DNA of 64,000 nucleotides from Sulfitobacter sp. LCG007 (GCF_040801785.1 NZ_CP161805.1:868001-932000), one strand, 5' to 3'; positions 1-8,500 are shown, counted from the first letter of the stretch. Numbers and translations are program-made. Notes: generated from the sequence alone by a model not told the origin.

Positions 1-311
1 TCCGCACCGGCCTGATCTGGCTGGAGGAAGGGTATTACTGGGAATGCCACGAGGTGCTCGAACCGGTCTGGATGCGGACACCGGACCCGAGTCCCGAGCG
101 TTCCATGGTGCAGGCGCTCATCCAGCTCGCCAACGCCCGGCTCAAATTGCGCATGGACCGACCCGGCGCGGCGCGCAGGCTGTGCGGCATCACCGCCGGT
201 CATCTTGCGTCCTGCCCGGGGGATGCCGTGATTCTCGGACTGCGCGTCGGCACGGTCGCGGAAATGCTCGAAGAGACCTCTACGGCACTAAATAAGCAAT
301 ATAATGCGTAA
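1..311 (+). CDS. DUF309 domain protein, 5'-truncated by window edge
   Basis: The reading frame is open from the first bases (codons start at position 3) and stops at 309-311, so only the C-terminal ~102 residues are visible. The fragment begins RTGLIWLEEGYYWECHEVLE. The WECHEVLE stretch followed by a tryptophan and, later, LIQLANARLKLRMDRPGAA matches the helical DUF309 signature (WEAHEVLE...W, then ...LIQ.A...K...G...A). The function of DUF309 is unknown, and members are small cytoplasmic helical proteins. It reads toward the box genes and its last codons overlap a TATAAT hexamer (300-305). It is not a known box pathway component, so the proximity is probably incidental. Confidence 0.8.
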   Translation, partial: RTGLIWLEEGYYWECHEVLEPVWMRTPDPSPERSMVQALIQLANARLKLRMDRPGAARRLCGITAGHLASCPGDAVILGLRVGTVAEMLEETSTALNKQYNA

Positions 312-369
312 AATAGGACGAAATGGGGCGAAATATTGCGTTCTGGTTTGCGCAGAAATGAATTATAGT
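300..369 (+). promoter_or_regulatory. Candidate promoter region of the box operon
   Basis: The AT-rich gap before boxC carries two -10-like hexamers, TATAAT at 300-305 and TATAGT at 364-369. Neither has a good TTGACA at the right distance, although TTCTGG lies 17 bp upstream of the second. A start near 376 would give a leader of about 40 nt. The box operon is normally repressed by BoxR and induced by benzoyl-CoA, and the candidate operator at 330-352 would lie over the -35 region of the second hexamer. This is inference from base patterns only. Confidence 0.4.
330..352 (+). promoter_or_regulatory. Candidate BoxR operator upstream of boxC
   Basis: GAAATATTGCG lies at 330-340, with further TGCG tetramers at 305-308 and 349-352. 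The reverse strand of the boxR leader carries a very similar word, GAAATATACTGCA (5114-5126). BoxR/BzdR proteins are known to bind repeated TGC-rich words. The shared GAAATAT..TGC word in the two places where BoxR should bind supports an operator call. It is unproven. Confidence 0.4.
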
Positions 370-416
370 ACCGAACAGGGACCGGCGCCGGTAAGGTGCC
401 TGCAGGAGGAGCTGCC

Positions 417-2075
417 GTGACCAAGCGCATTGATTTCCAGGTCGACGCCAAGGCGATGAAGCACTGGAAGGTCGAATACGACGGCCCCGTTGCCTGGCTG
501 TCAATGGATGTGGACGAGAAGGGCGGGCTTTTCGACGGCTACGAGCTCAAGCTGAATTCATACGATCTGGGTGTCGATATCGAACTGGCGGACGTGGTGC
601 AGCGCATGCGGTTCGAGCATCCGGAGGTGAAGGTCGTCGTGATGCGCTCGGCCAAGGAGAAGGTCTTCTGCGCCGGGGCGAACATCCGGATGCTTGGCGG
701 GGCCGCACATGCCCACAAGGTCAACTTCTGCAAGTTCACCAACGAGACACGCAACACCTTCGAGGCCGCGCTTGCGGATTCCGGACAGAACTACATCTGC
801 GCGGTCCGTGGCGCCTGCGCGGGTGGCGGTTACGAGCTTGCCCTGGCCTGCAACCATATCATGCTGACCGACGACAGCACGTCGTCCGTTGCACTGCCGG
901 AAGTGCCCCTGCTGGCCGTGCTGCCGGGTACCGGTGGGCTGACCCGCGTGACGGACAAGCGCAAGGTGCGCCGTGACCTCGCGGATGTGTTCTGCTCGGT
1001 CGAGGAAGGTGTGAAGGGCAAGCGGGCGCTCGACTGGCGCCTGGTGGACGAGGTCATCGCGAACTCGAAATTCGATGACACGGTGGCAGAGCGCGCGCGC
1101 GAATTCGCCGCGGCGTCAGATAAGCCGGACGTGGCGCAGGGGATCGAGTTGACGCCTCTGACCCGCAGTTTCTCGGACGATGCCGTCACCTATTCCTGTG
1201 TCGAGGTAGCCATCGACCGCGACGCCCGGCGTGCGACGATCACCGTCAAGGGGCCGGACGAGGATGCGCCCGCCGACATGGAGGCCTTCACCGCGCAGGG
1301 CGCCGGGGCCTGGATGCTGCGCTGCGCGCGCGAGCTGGATGACGCGATCCTGCACCTGCGCACCAACGAGGACGAGCTCGGGCTGATCGCCTTCCAGACC
1401 CAGGGAGAGGGCGAAAGGGTGCTCGCCCATGAAGCGCTCCTGCTGGACAACCGCGATCACTGGCTAGCCAACGAGGTGCTTGCCTACTGGAAACGCGTCC
1501 TGAAGCGTGTCGACATGACCTCCCGCAGCCTCGTCGCGATCGTAGAGCACGGATCGTGCTTCTCCGGCGTGCTGGCCGAACTGCTCTGGGCCGTGGACCG
1601 CAGCTACATGATGCTGGAGGCATTCGAGGGCGACAATCGCCATATGGCGGCCGTCACGCTGTCCGAGGGCAACTTCGGCCAGTATCCGATGGGCAACGAC
1701 CTCACGCGGCTGGCGACACGCTTTCTGGCGACACCCGAGCATCTTGAGGCGCTGAAGAAGCACCTTGGCGAGCCCCTTGAGGCCGAAGAGGCCGAGGAAC
1801 TGGGCCTCGTGACCTACGCCTATGACGATATCGACTGGGAAGACGAAGTGCGCCTGTTCATGGAAGAGCGCGCAAGCTTCTCGCCCGATGCGATGACCGG
1901 GATGGAAGCCAACCTGCGCTTTGCCGGACCCGAGACGATGGAGACGCGCATCTTCGGGCGCCTGACGGCCTGGCAGAACTGGATCTTCCAGCGCCCCAAC
2001 GCCGTCGGCCCCGCCGGTGCGCTGAAGCGCTACGGAACGGGCCAGCGCGGCGAATACGATATGCAGCGCGTCTGA
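417..2075 (+). CDS. boxC: Benzoyl-CoA-dihydrodiol lyase (2,3-epoxybenzoyl-CoA dihydrolase) BoxC
   Basis: BoxC opens the ring of 2,3-epoxybenzoyl-CoA hydrolytically in the aerobic CoA-dependent benzoate pathway, releasing formate and 3,4-dehydroadipyl-CoA semialdehyde. The 552-residue protein has the family length and two enoyl-CoA hydratase-like halves. The first has oxyanion-hole motifs FCAGANIRML (84-93) and GACAGGGYELALAC (132-145), followed by PEVPLLAVLPGTGGL (161-175). GTG at 417 is chosen because AGGAGGA (404-410) sits 6 nt upstream; an in-frame GTG at 396 has no such site. boxB follows 82 nt later. Identification is confident from sequence character, length and the boxB/boxA neighbours. 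Confidence 0.95.
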   Translation: MTKRIDFQVDAKAMKHWKVEYDGPVAWLSMDVDEKGGLFDGYELKLNSYDLGVDIELADVVQRMRFEHPEVKVVVMRSAKEKVFCAGANIRMLGGAAHAHKVNFCKFTNETRNTFEAALADSGQNYICAVRGACAGGGYELALACNHIMLTDDSTSSVALPEVPLLAVLPGTGGLTRVTDKRKVRRDLADVFCSVEEGVKGKRALDWRLVDEVIANSKFDDTVAERAREFAAASDKPDVAQGIELTPLTRSFSDDAVTYSCVEVAIDRDARRATITVKGPDEDAPADMEAFTAQGAGAWMLRCARELDDAILHLRTNEDELGLIAFQTQGEGERVLAHEALLLDNRDHWLANEVLAYWKRVLKRVDMTSRSLVAIVEHGSCFSGVLAELLWAVDRSYMMLEAFEGDNRHMAAVTLSEGNFGQYPMGNDLTRLATRFLATPEHLEALKKHLGEPLEAEEAEELGLVTYAYDDIDWEDEVRLFMEERASFSPDAMTGMEANLRFAGPETMETRIFGRLTAWQNWIFQRPNAVGPAGALKRYGTGQRGEYDMQRV

Positions 2076-2118
2076 ACGCGCCGGGCGGGGCAAGGATCCC
2101 CGTCCCCAACCCCCGCAA

Positions 2119-2136
2119 GGTGGGTCCGGACCCACC
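2119..2136. repeat. Dispersed palindromic repeat, copy 1 (boxC-boxB gap)
   Basis: GGTGGGTC-CG-GACCCACC is a perfect 8-bp-arm inverted repeat preceded by GCAA, inside the boxC-boxB intergenic region. It belongs with similar hairpins at 27544, 33197, 35650, 40021 and 40058. In the transcript it would form a stable hairpin without a T-run, so it is more likely an mRNA stability or processing element than a terminator. Confidence 0.7.
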
Positions 2137-2157
2137 GCCTCGACAAGGAGACGTCCC

Positions 2158-3609
2158 ATGCTCGACCTGATCAACGTCAGCTACGACACGCAGATCCCCA
2201 ACAACGTCAATCTCAGCTCGGACAAGAAGGTGCTGAAGGCGCTGGAGAAATGGCACCCGGGCTATATCAGCTGGTGGAACGACCTGATCCCGCAGCAGTT
2301 CCAGGAAAGCATGGTCTACCTGCGCACCGCCGTATCCGTCGATCCCAAGGGGTGGGCCAAGTTCGACTACGTGAAGATGCCGGAATACCGCTGGGGCATC
2401 CTGCTGGCCCCCGAAGTCGAGGACCGGCGCATTCCCTGCGGCGAACATGTGGGCGAACCGGCCTGGCAGGAAGTGCCCGGCGAATACCGCAACATGCTAA
2501 AGCGCCTGATCGTGATCCAGGGCGACACCGAGCCGGGATCGGTCGAGCAGCAGCGCTTTCTCGGCCTCACGGCACCGTCGCTCTATGACCTGCGCAACCT
2601 CTTCCAGGTCAACGTCGAGGAGGGGCGCCATCTGTGGGCGATGGTCTATCTGCTGCAGAAATACTTCGGGCGGGACGGTCGGGAAGAGGCCAACGAACTG
2701 CTGGTCCGCTCGTCCGGTTCCGACGAGGCGCCCCGGATGCTCGGCGCCTTCAACGAAGAGACCCCCGACTGGCTGTCCTTCTTCATGTTCACCTATTTCA
2801 CCGACCGCGACGGCAAGATGCAGCTCGAGTCGCTGGCGCAGTCGGGCTTCGACCCGCTGAGCCGGACCTGCCGCTTCATGCTGACCGAAGAAGCGCACCA
2901 CATGTTCGTCGGCGAGACCGGCGTGGGCCGCACGATCCAGGCCACGGTCGAGGCGATGAACCGCGCGGGCATCAGCGACCCGCATGATATCGGCAAGGTG
3001 CGCGATCTTGGTGTGATCGACCTTCCGACGATCCAGAAGAAGCTGAACCTGCACTACACGCTCTCGCTCGACCTGTTCGGGCAGGAGGTGTCGACGAACG
3101 CGGCCAATGCCTTCAACGCCGGGATCAAGGGCCGCTTCATGGAACAGCGGATCGACGACGATCACAAGCTGACGGGCGATACCTACAAGGTCGCGTCCGT
3201 CGTGGACGGCAAGATCCTGACCGAGGAGGTGCCCGCGCTCACCGCCATCAACATGCGCCTGCGCGATGACTATGTGCGCGACGCCGCCGGCGGGGTGGGG
3301 CGCTGGAACAAGATCATCGAAAAGGCCGGGATCGACTTCCAGCTGGCACTGCCACACGAAGGTTTCCACCGCCAGATCGGTGTTTTCAGCACCGTCGCGG
3401 TGACGCCCGCAGGCGACATCGTCTCGCGCGAGGAATGGGAACGGCGCCGGGACGAATGGTTGCCCACGAAGGCGAACGGCGACTTCATCCAGTCGCTGAT
3501 GAAACCCGTGACCGAGCCGGGCAGGTACGCTTCGTGGATCGCCCCGCCCAAGGTCGGCATCGACAACAAGCCTGGCGACTTCGAATACGTCCAGCTTCAC
3601 ATGGCTTGA
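2158..3609 (+). CDS. boxB: Benzoyl-CoA 2,3-epoxidase, di-iron oxygenase subunit BoxB
   Basis: BoxB is the oxygenase component that inserts one O2-derived atom into benzoyl-CoA, forming the 2,3-epoxide with electrons from BoxA. The 483-residue protein has two EExxH-type di-iron motifs, EEGRH (154-158) and EEAHH (244-248). By alignment to the Azoarcus evansii enzyme, as I recall its structure, the ligands would be E125, E155, H158, D216, E245 and H248. ATG 2158 has AAGGAG about 10 nt upstream. The C-terminus ends 82 nt before a small Cys-rich gene that is coupled to boxA, so reductase and oxygenase should be co-expressed. Confidence 0.96.
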   Translation: MLDLINVSYDTQIPNNVNLSSDKKVLKALEKWHPGYISWWNDLIPQQFQESMVYLRTAVSVDPKGWAKFDYVKMPEYRWGILLAPEVEDRRIPCGEHVGEPAWQEVPGEYRNMLKRLIVIQGDTEPGSVEQQRFLGLTAPSLYDLRNLFQVNVEEGRHLWAMVYLLQKYFGRDGREEANELLVRSSGSDEAPRMLGAFNEETPDWLSFFMFTYFTDRDGKMQLESLAQSGFDPLSRTCRFMLTEEAHHMFVGETGVGRTIQATVEAMNRAGISDPHDIGKVRDLGVIDLPTIQKKLNLHYTLSLDLFGQEVSTNAANAFNAGIKGRFMEQRIDDDHKLTGDTYKVASVVDGKILTEEVPALTAINMRLRDDYVRDAAGGVGRWNKIIEKAGIDFQLALPHEGFHRQIGVFSTVAVTPAGDIVSREEWERRRDEWLPTKANGDFIQSLMKPVTEPGRYASWIAPPKVGIDNKPGDFEYVQLHMA

Positions 3610-3691
3610 CGCAGATCAACGCAAGCTTGACGGGGGCTGGGCTAGCCTTGCCCCTGTCACGCGCCCGTGACCTCAGGAGGAGATCGGAAAG

Positions 3692-3844
3692 ATGCAGACC
3701 CAGAACACGCTTCGCGCCGCACCCATGACCCTGCCGCGTCCCGATTGCCTTGGATGCAGGGATTGCAAGGGAACCTGCCGCGACGTGATCGAGCTGTCCG
3801 TCGTGCCGGATACCGTGCTGCATCGATCCGACATGCTTAGATGA
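3692..3844 (+). CDS. 50-residue CxxCxxCxxxC mini-protein coupled to boxA
   Basis: A small open frame starts at ATG 3692, behind AGGAGGAGA (3675-3683) and GGAAAG (3686-3691), and stops at TGA 3842-3844, overlapping the boxA start as ATGA. The 50-residue product carries CLGCRDCKGTC (C19, C22, C25, C29). This is the same C-x2-C-x2-C-x3-C spacing as each 4Fe-4S motif of BoxA, but without the proline that usually follows the last Cys, and there is no second cluster. The rest is short and has no signal peptide or membrane segment. An ATG at 3725 would still keep all four Cys. I do not recognise the family. A role as an electron-transfer or cluster-assembly partner of BoxA/BoxB is inference from position and motif. 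Confidence 0.75.
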   Translation: MQTQNTLRAAPMTLPRPDCLGCRDCKGTCRDVIELSVVPDTVLHRSDMLR

Positions 3845-5034
3845 CGCAACCCCTCAAACAGCACCTGATCGACCCCGAGATCTGCATCCGCTGCTACACC
3901 TGCGAGATGACCTGCCCGGTCCAGGCAATCCAGCACGACGACAACAACGTCGTGGTGGACCCCGATCTCTGCAACTTCTGCATGGATTGCATTCCGGTTT
4001 GCCCGACGGGTTCGATCGACGAATGGCGCGTGGTCGAAAGCCCCTATTCGCTGGAAGAGCAATACGGCTGGGAAGCACTGCCTGCGCAGGAGGAGATCGA
4101 GGCAAGCGATAGCACCGGGGACGGAGCTGACGCCCATGACGCGGCGGTTGCGGCCCTGCTGGCGGAGGCGCACAAGGGGGCCGGGGGCAAGGCAAAGGCA
4201 CCGGCCACTGCCGCGAAACCCACGATCAATCTCTACACGATGGACAAGCCGGCGACGGCGAAGGTTCAGGGCAACTATCGCCTGACCCATGCGGAAAGCG
4301 ACAGCGACGTCCGCCACATCATCCTCGATTTCGGAGGCCAGCCCTTCCCGGTCCTCGAAGGCCAGAGCATCGGCATCGTGCCGCCCGGGGTGGATGGCGA
4401 GGGCAAGCCGCACCTGCCGCGGCTCTATTCGGTTTCCAGCCCGCGGGACGGCGAACGGCCCGGCTACGACAACGTTTCGCTGACGGTCAAACGGGAAGCG
4501 CAAGGGGTCTGTTCGAATTTCGTCTGCGATCTCAAGACCGGGGACGAGCTGCAGGTCACGGGCCCCTTCGGCGCGACATTCCTGATGCCGTCCGATCCGG
4601 AGGCGCATCTGCTGATGATCTGCACCGGGACGGGATCCGCGCCGTTCCGCGCCTTCACCATGCGGCGCCAGCGTGAGATGCCGAAGTCACGCGATACGCT
4701 AACCCTGGTCTTCGGCGCCCGCAGCCCGCGCGACCTGCCCTATTTCGGCCCCCTCGGAAAGGTCCCCGACAGCTTCATGCGCAAGGAGTTCGCGTTCAGC
4801 CGCATGCCTGACGAGCCCAAGCACTACGTGCAGGACAAGCTGAGGGAGCAGGCCGGACATGTGCTGGAGGTGCTGCGAAGTCCGAAGGCGCATGTCTACA
4901 TCTGCGGTCTGAAGGCGATGGAGCAGGGGGTTGAGGAGGCGCTGCGCGACATCGCGCGCGGGGACGGCAGAGACTGGACCGCGCTGCGCGACGAGATGCG
5001 CGCGCAGGGGCGCTATCATGTCGAGACGTACTGA
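3841..5034 (+). CDS. boxA: Benzoyl-CoA 2,3-epoxidase, NADPH reductase subunit BoxA
   Basis: BoxA passes electrons from NADPH through FAD and Fe-S clusters to the di-iron site of BoxB. The N-terminus has two ferredoxin-type 4Fe-4S motifs, CIRCYTCEMTC (C15, C18, C21, C25) and CNFCMDCIPVC (C44, C47, C50, C54). An Ala/Lys-rich linker (about residues 95-125) leads to a ferredoxin-NADP reductase module with RLYSVSS (FAD), GTGSAPFR (pyridine nucleotide) and the C-terminal YICGLKAMEQG region. The 397-residue length fits the family. The start codon overlaps the stop of the preceding Cys-rich mini-gene, giving translational coupling. boxR follows in the same direction. Confidence 0.96.
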   Translation: MTQPLKQHLIDPEICIRCYTCEMTCPVQAIQHDDNNVVVDPDLCNFCMDCIPVCPTGSIDEWRVVESPYSLEEQYGWEALPAQEEIEASDSTGDGADAHDAAVAALLAEAHKGAGGKAKAPATAAKPTINLYTMDKPATAKVQGNYRLTHAESDSDVRHIILDFGGQPFPVLEGQSIGIVPPGVDGEGKPHLPRLYSVSSPRDGERPGYDNVSLTVKREAQGVCSNFVCDLKTGDELQVTGPFGATFLMPSDPEAHLLMICTGTGSAPFRAFTMRRQREMPKSRDTLTLVFGARSPRDLPYFGPLGKVPDSFMRKEFAFSRMPDEPKHYVQDKLREQAGHVLEVLRSPKAHVYICGLKAMEQGVEEALRDIARGDGRDWTALRDEMRAQGRYHVETY

Positions 5035-5113
5035 GGTCGCTGCCTGAAACTGCGCGATACTGCGAGCTTGCGGCCCGATATGCCTTGCCGAGCACGGCGG
5101 CGCCGCATAGTTT

Positions 5114-5126
5114 TGCAGTATATTTC
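5114..5126 (-). promoter_or_regulatory. Candidate BoxR operator in the boxR leader
   Basis: On the minus strand this reads GAAATATACTGCA, closely matching GAAATATTGCG at 330-340 before boxC. It overlaps TATATT (5119-5124), a possible -10 hexamer for boxR, and lies 17 nt before the chosen boxR start. Three TGCG tetramers also occur at about 5051-5072. Autoregulation by BoxR is the simplest reading. Not tested. Confidence 0.4.
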
Positions 5127-5142
5127 ACCAAGGTTTCGGTTC

Positions 5143-6033
5143 ATGCCCGACAGCAGCAACACCGACGATGCCTCGGCGCAGCTGATATCGCGGCTTGCGA
5201 TGCGGGTGCGCGAGGTTCGCAAGGCCCGTGGCCTGCCGCGCCGCGTGCTTTCGGAACTCTCCGGGGTTTCGCCGCGCTACCTCGCGCAGCTCGAGGCGGG
5301 CGAGGGCAACATCTCGGTCGCGCTTCTCCAACGCATCGCCACGGCGCTCGACCTGCGGATCGAGACGCTGCTTGCGGAGGATCTGCCGTGGGAGCGTGAC
5401 GTGCGGCGCGTGGCCATGCTTTACCGCAGCGCTCCGGCGCCGGTCCAGGAGAAGGTGCGCGCGGTCCTGGCCGCGCAGAATCCCGCCGCGCTGCGGGCCG
5501 GGCGGATCTGTCTCATCGGCCTGCGCGGGGCGGGCAAGTCGACCCTGGGCAGGCTGGCGGGCGAGGCGCTGAAGCTGCCCTTCATAGAACTCAATCGCGA
5601 GATCGAGGCCGATACCGGCATGCCGCTTTCCGAGGTGATGGCCTTTTATGGCCAGGACGGATACCGGACGCTCGAGGCGCAGGCCCTCGCACGGGTCGTT
5701 TCCGCCAATGATCGGCTCGTGCTTGCCGTGGCCGGGGGCATCGTCGAGAATGAATCGACCTTCGGGCAGGTGCTCGAGCGGTTTCACACGATCTGGATCC
5801 GCACCTCCCCTGCGGAACACATGGAGCGGGTCCGCGCGCAGGGCGACGTGCGTCCGATGCAGGGCAATCCGGCGGCGATGGAACATCTGCGGGGCCTCCT
5901 GGCCGCGCGCGCGCCGCTCTATGAACGGGCCGAGGCACAGGTCAACACGTCCAACCGCAGCGTCTCATCCTCGCTCAACGAGCTGCTGACCGTGATCACC
6001 CGGAAGAGGTTCCTCGACGCACCGCAGGGCTGA
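5143..6033 (+). CDS. boxR: Benzoate-pathway transcriptional repressor BoxR (XRE HTH + shikimate kinase-like domain)
   Basis: BoxR/BzdR-type regulators pair an XRE helix-turn-helix with a shikimate kinase-like domain that senses benzoyl-CoA. The 296-residue protein shows the HTH at about 20-75 (LSELSGVSPRYLAQLEAGEG) and a kinase-like P-loop GLRGAGKST near 126-134, followed by typical shikimate-kinase text. ATG 5143 is preferred. An upstream frame extension to 5068 would translate the promoter and operator region, and family members begin just before the HTH. The gene lies 108 nt after boxA, and a convergent terminator follows. Retention of the P-loop suggests nucleotide binding may persist, although kinase activity is not expected of the family. 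Confidence 0.93.
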   Translation: MPDSSNTDDASAQLISRLAMRVREVRKARGLPRRVLSELSGVSPRYLAQLEAGEGNISVALLQRIATALDLRIETLLAEDLPWERDVRRVAMLYRSAPAPVQEKVRAVLAAQNPAALRAGRICLIGLRGAGKSTLGRLAGEALKLPFIELNREIEADTGMPLSEVMAFYGQDGYRTLEAQALARVVSANDRLVLAVAGGIVENESTFGQVLERFHTIWIRTSPAEHMERVRAQGDVRPMQGNPAAMEHLRGLLAARAPLYERAEAQVNTSNRSVSSSLNELLTVITRKRFLDAPQG

Positions 6034-6042
6034 GACATGAAG

Positions 6043-6068
6043 AAAGGCCGGCGTTTGGGCCGGCCTTT
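6043..6068. terminator. Bidirectional intrinsic terminator between boxR and the SBP gene
   Basis: AAAGGCCGGC (6043-6052) pairs perfectly with GCCGGCCTTT (6059-6068) around a 6-nt loop. The A-rich and T-rich ends let the hairpin act on both strands, ending boxR (+) and the converging solute-binding protein gene (-). Confidence 0.85.
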
Positions 6069-6097
6069 CGTCGTCACGTTTTCACGGGCTTCGCGGA

Positions 6098-7768
6098 TCA
6101 GGCGCTCCAGGCCATCCGCGCCGGGTGATATTCGAACCCGATATGGTGGCCCGCCCCGAGCAGACCTTCCTTGGTGAAGTTGTAGACCGAGCGCCAGTAG
6201 GGCTGGATCGTCACGCCTTCGCTCTGGATAAGCATCTCGCCCTTCTCGACGATCTTCTTGCGCTCCTCGACATCCGCAGTCGCCAGTGCCTCGGTCAGCA
6301 GGGCGTCGAACTCCGGGTTGGACCAGCCGAATTCGTTCCACGCCTCGCCCGAGCGATAGGCCAGCGCCCAGATCTGCACGCCCAGCGGCCGCCCGTTCCA
6401 GTTCGTCGAGGAGAACGGGTACTTGGTCCAGTCGTTCCAGAAGGTCGAACCGGGCAGGATGGTGCGCTTGACGTTGATTCCGGCGTCGCGCAGCTGGGCC
6501 GCGACGGCGTCGGTCGAATCCTTCAGCCAGGCATCGTCGATCGAGACCAGCTCATGCTCGAAATCGCCCATGCCGGCCTCTTCCATCAGCGCCTTCGCGG
6601 CTGCGGGGTCGACGGTGCGCGGGGCAAGTTCGACATATTCCGGATGCATCGGCCCGATGTGGTGGTTCTCTGCCACCATGCCGCGTCCGCCATAGCCGAG
6701 TTCCAGCAGGATCTCGTTGTCGACCGCCATGGTGATGGCCTGACGCACGCGCGCGTCCTCGTAGGGGCGCTTCCCGTCGATCTCGGCAAGCTGGTTGGGC
6801 CGGATCACGAGCGTGGCGCCGGTGGCGATGGTATTCTCGACCCATCCGTCAAGCGTCTCGAAAACCTCGATGAACTCGCCCTCGACCGAGTATGTCGCGT
6901 CGATCTCGTCGGCTTCGGCCGCAGCGACATAGGCAGCAGGGTCGGTGCCGTAGTCGATATACTCAAGCCGGTCGATATAGGGCCCGCCGTAGACCTCGGT
7001 GCCCCACCATGTGTGGTCGGGGTTCTTCACCAGAACCGCCTTGACACCCACCTCGAAGACTTCAGGCAGGTAGGGGCCGGTGCCCTTCGGGTTCTCGATC
7101 ATGGTGTCGGCGCTGAAGCCTTCCGGGAGTATCGCCGCGGGATAGTCGGCCATGCCCGGGATCAGCGTGATGTCCGGATTCGGCAGCGTCAGCCTGACCG
7201 TGTGATCATCGACCACCTGGATCGCGCCGTCGAGCGCCTTGCCGGTGGAGTCGTCGATGATCGTCGCGAAACGGCCGGCCATCGAGTTGCCCTCGACGCT
7301 CTTGTCGCACCAGCCCTCGATGTTGCGCGCCACGTCCCGGGCGGTGAAATCGGTGCCATCGTTCCATTTTACGCCCTTGCGGACGTTCAGGGTATATTCG
7401 GTGGCGTCATCGTTCACTTCCCAGCTTTCCAGCAGGGCAGGCGTGAAGGAGCCATCGTTTTCCCATATCGCCAGGTACTCGAGCCAGCCGCGGCTGACAT
7501 TGCCGAGTTCGGACCAGTCGTAGGCCCTGGGATCCTTGAGGGCCTTCACGAGCATCTGGAAACGCACCGTGCCGCCTTCCTTCGGCGTACCCTGCGCGCG
7601 TGCCGGGCTCGGCAGCCCGAGCATCGCATAGGCCGTTGCGCTGGTCGCCCCGAAGGCGCAGGCAAGGGAGATGAATTCGCGCCGGCTCATGTCGTCCGGC
7701 CCGACCTTTGCGGCCGAGTCAACGACCGACTTGGGCAACGGTTTTCCCGTGCGGGTCAGAAATGTCAT
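6098..7768 (-). CDS. ABC transporter substrate-binding protein, family 5 (peptide/opine type), Tat-exported
   Basis: This is a periplasmic binding protein of the SBP_bac_5 family (oligopeptides, nickel or other ligands). The 556-residue protein starts [10 protein letters not shown], with a strong AGAGGAAG site 5-12 nt upstream of ATG 7768. A twin-arginine signal SRREFISL (R29, R30) and a hydrophobic stretch end at ARA, so cleavage is expected near residue 58. The mature part opens [11 protein letters not shown], and later text ([21 protein letters not shown]) is typical of the family. No permease or ATPase gene is adjacent, so the partner transporter is elsewhere or is shared. The ligand cannot be told from sequence. 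The gene diverges from marR. Confidence 0.9.
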   Translation of the reverse strand: MTFLTRTGKPLPKSVVDSAAKVGPDDMSRREFISLACAFGATSATAYAMLGLPSPARAQGTPKEGGTVRFQMLVKALKDPRAYDWSELGNVSRGWLEYLAIWENDGSFTPALLESWEVNDDATEYTLNVRKGVKWNDGTDFTARDVARNIEGWCDKSVEGNSMAGRFATIIDDSTGKALDGAIQVVDDHTVRLTLPNPDITLIPGMADYPAAILPEGFSADTMIENPKGTGPYLPEVFEVGVKAVLVKNPDHTWWGTEVYGGPYIDRLEYIDYGTDPAAYVAAAEADEIDATYSVEGEFIEVFETLDGWVENTIATGATLVIRPNQLAEIDGKRPYEDARVRQAITMAVDNEILLELGYGGRGMVAENHHIGPMHPEYVELAPRTVDPAAAKALMEEAGMGDFEHELVSIDDAWLKDSTDAVAAQLRDAGINVKRTILPGSTFWNDWTKYPFSSTNWNGRPLGVQIWALAYRSGEAWNEFGWSNPEFDALLTEALATADVEERKKIVEKGEMLIQSEGVTIQPYWRSVYNFTKEGLLGAGHHIGFEYHPARMAWSA

Positions 7769-7991
7769 TATCTTCCTCTCTATTGGCGCGGCGCCCAGAC
7801 GTCGCGTCTCCGGATCCGCGACCCGGAAGGTGATGCGCTTTGAGTTTTTTCTTCTCGCGTTCCGGCTGATGGAAGGCGGGTCAAGTGTCGGCAAGGCAAG
7901 GCCCCGCGTCAACCCTGAGCGGTGTGCCCCGCGATCAACTGTGACCTGTCCGGGGTCTGCCCGCCTGCCGCGATGCAAGCGCGACGCCACC

Positions 7992-8011
7992 GTTGCGCCC
8001 GCAACAGTTGC
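7992..8011. promoter_or_regulatory. Candidate MarR operator in the SBP/marR divergent region
   Basis: GTTGC (7992-7996), GCAAC (8001-8005) and GTTGC (8007-8011) form two overlapping inverted repeats 31 nt upstream of the marR start. This sits in the 273-bp region between the divergent SBP and marR genes. The position fits autoregulation and possibly control of the SBP gene. Confidence 0.35.
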
Positions 8012-8041
8012 CTGTGTAACCAATCGCCGGTATCAGGGATC

Positions 8042-8488
8042 ATGCCTGACCGCAGCGACTTCGATCCGCGCCAGTTCCTGCCCTACCTGCTGAACCAGGC
8101 GGCGGAGGCCTGCAGTCTTGAATTCCAGCAGGTCTACAAGGACAGGTACGGAATGCTGCGGACCGAATGGCGCGTGCTGTTTCACCTCGGGATCCACGGC
8201 CGCATGACCGCCAGCGCCATCGCGCAGGCGGCCACCATGCACAAGACCAAGATCAGCCGCGCGGTCCAGCGTCTTTCCGACCGGCATTTCATCGACCGTC
8301 TGCCCGATGAAAGTGACAGGCGTATCGAGCACCTCGAACTCACGTCGCGCGGCCGTGCGGCCTATCAGGAACTGCGCGGGGTCGCGGCGCGCTACGACGA
8401 CAGCCTTGCCGAACGCCTGAGCGCGGAAGAGAACCGGATGCTGCGGCGTGTGCTCTTGAAGCTCATGCGGAGCGACGGCTCTGCCTGA
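8042..8488 (+). CDS. MarR-family transcriptional regulator
   Basis: This 148-residue winged-helix regulator has the MarR core: MTASAIAQAATMHKTKISRAV (recognition region, about residues 58-78) and the wing LPDESDRRIEHLELTSRG. ATG 8042 begins MPDRSDFDPRQFLPYLLNQA, the normal family N-terminus; longer frames upstream would be Cys-rich nonsense. It ends 12 nt before the DMT transporter gene, so the two are probably one operon, with the divergent SBP gene a possible further target. Ligand unknown. Confidence 0.9.
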   Translation: MPDRSDFDPRQFLPYLLNQAAEACSLEFQQVYKDRYGMLRTEWRVLFHLGIHGRMTASAIAQAATMHKTKISRAVQRLSDRHFIDRLPDESDRRIEHLELTSRGRAAYQELRGVAARYDDSLAERLSAEENRMLRRVLLKLMRSDGSA

Positions 8489-8500
8489 GCTCCAGCCGCC

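Noticed and set aside
5068-5142. Longer BoxR start at 5068
   Set aside because: The extra 25 residues are Arg-rich and would be encoded by the promoter and operator region. Family members start near the HTH.
6125-7843. 572-codon plus-strand frame opposite the solute-binding protein gene
   Set aside because: Shadow of a gene with signal peptide, ribosome site and family motifs. Frame preserved only by codon bias.
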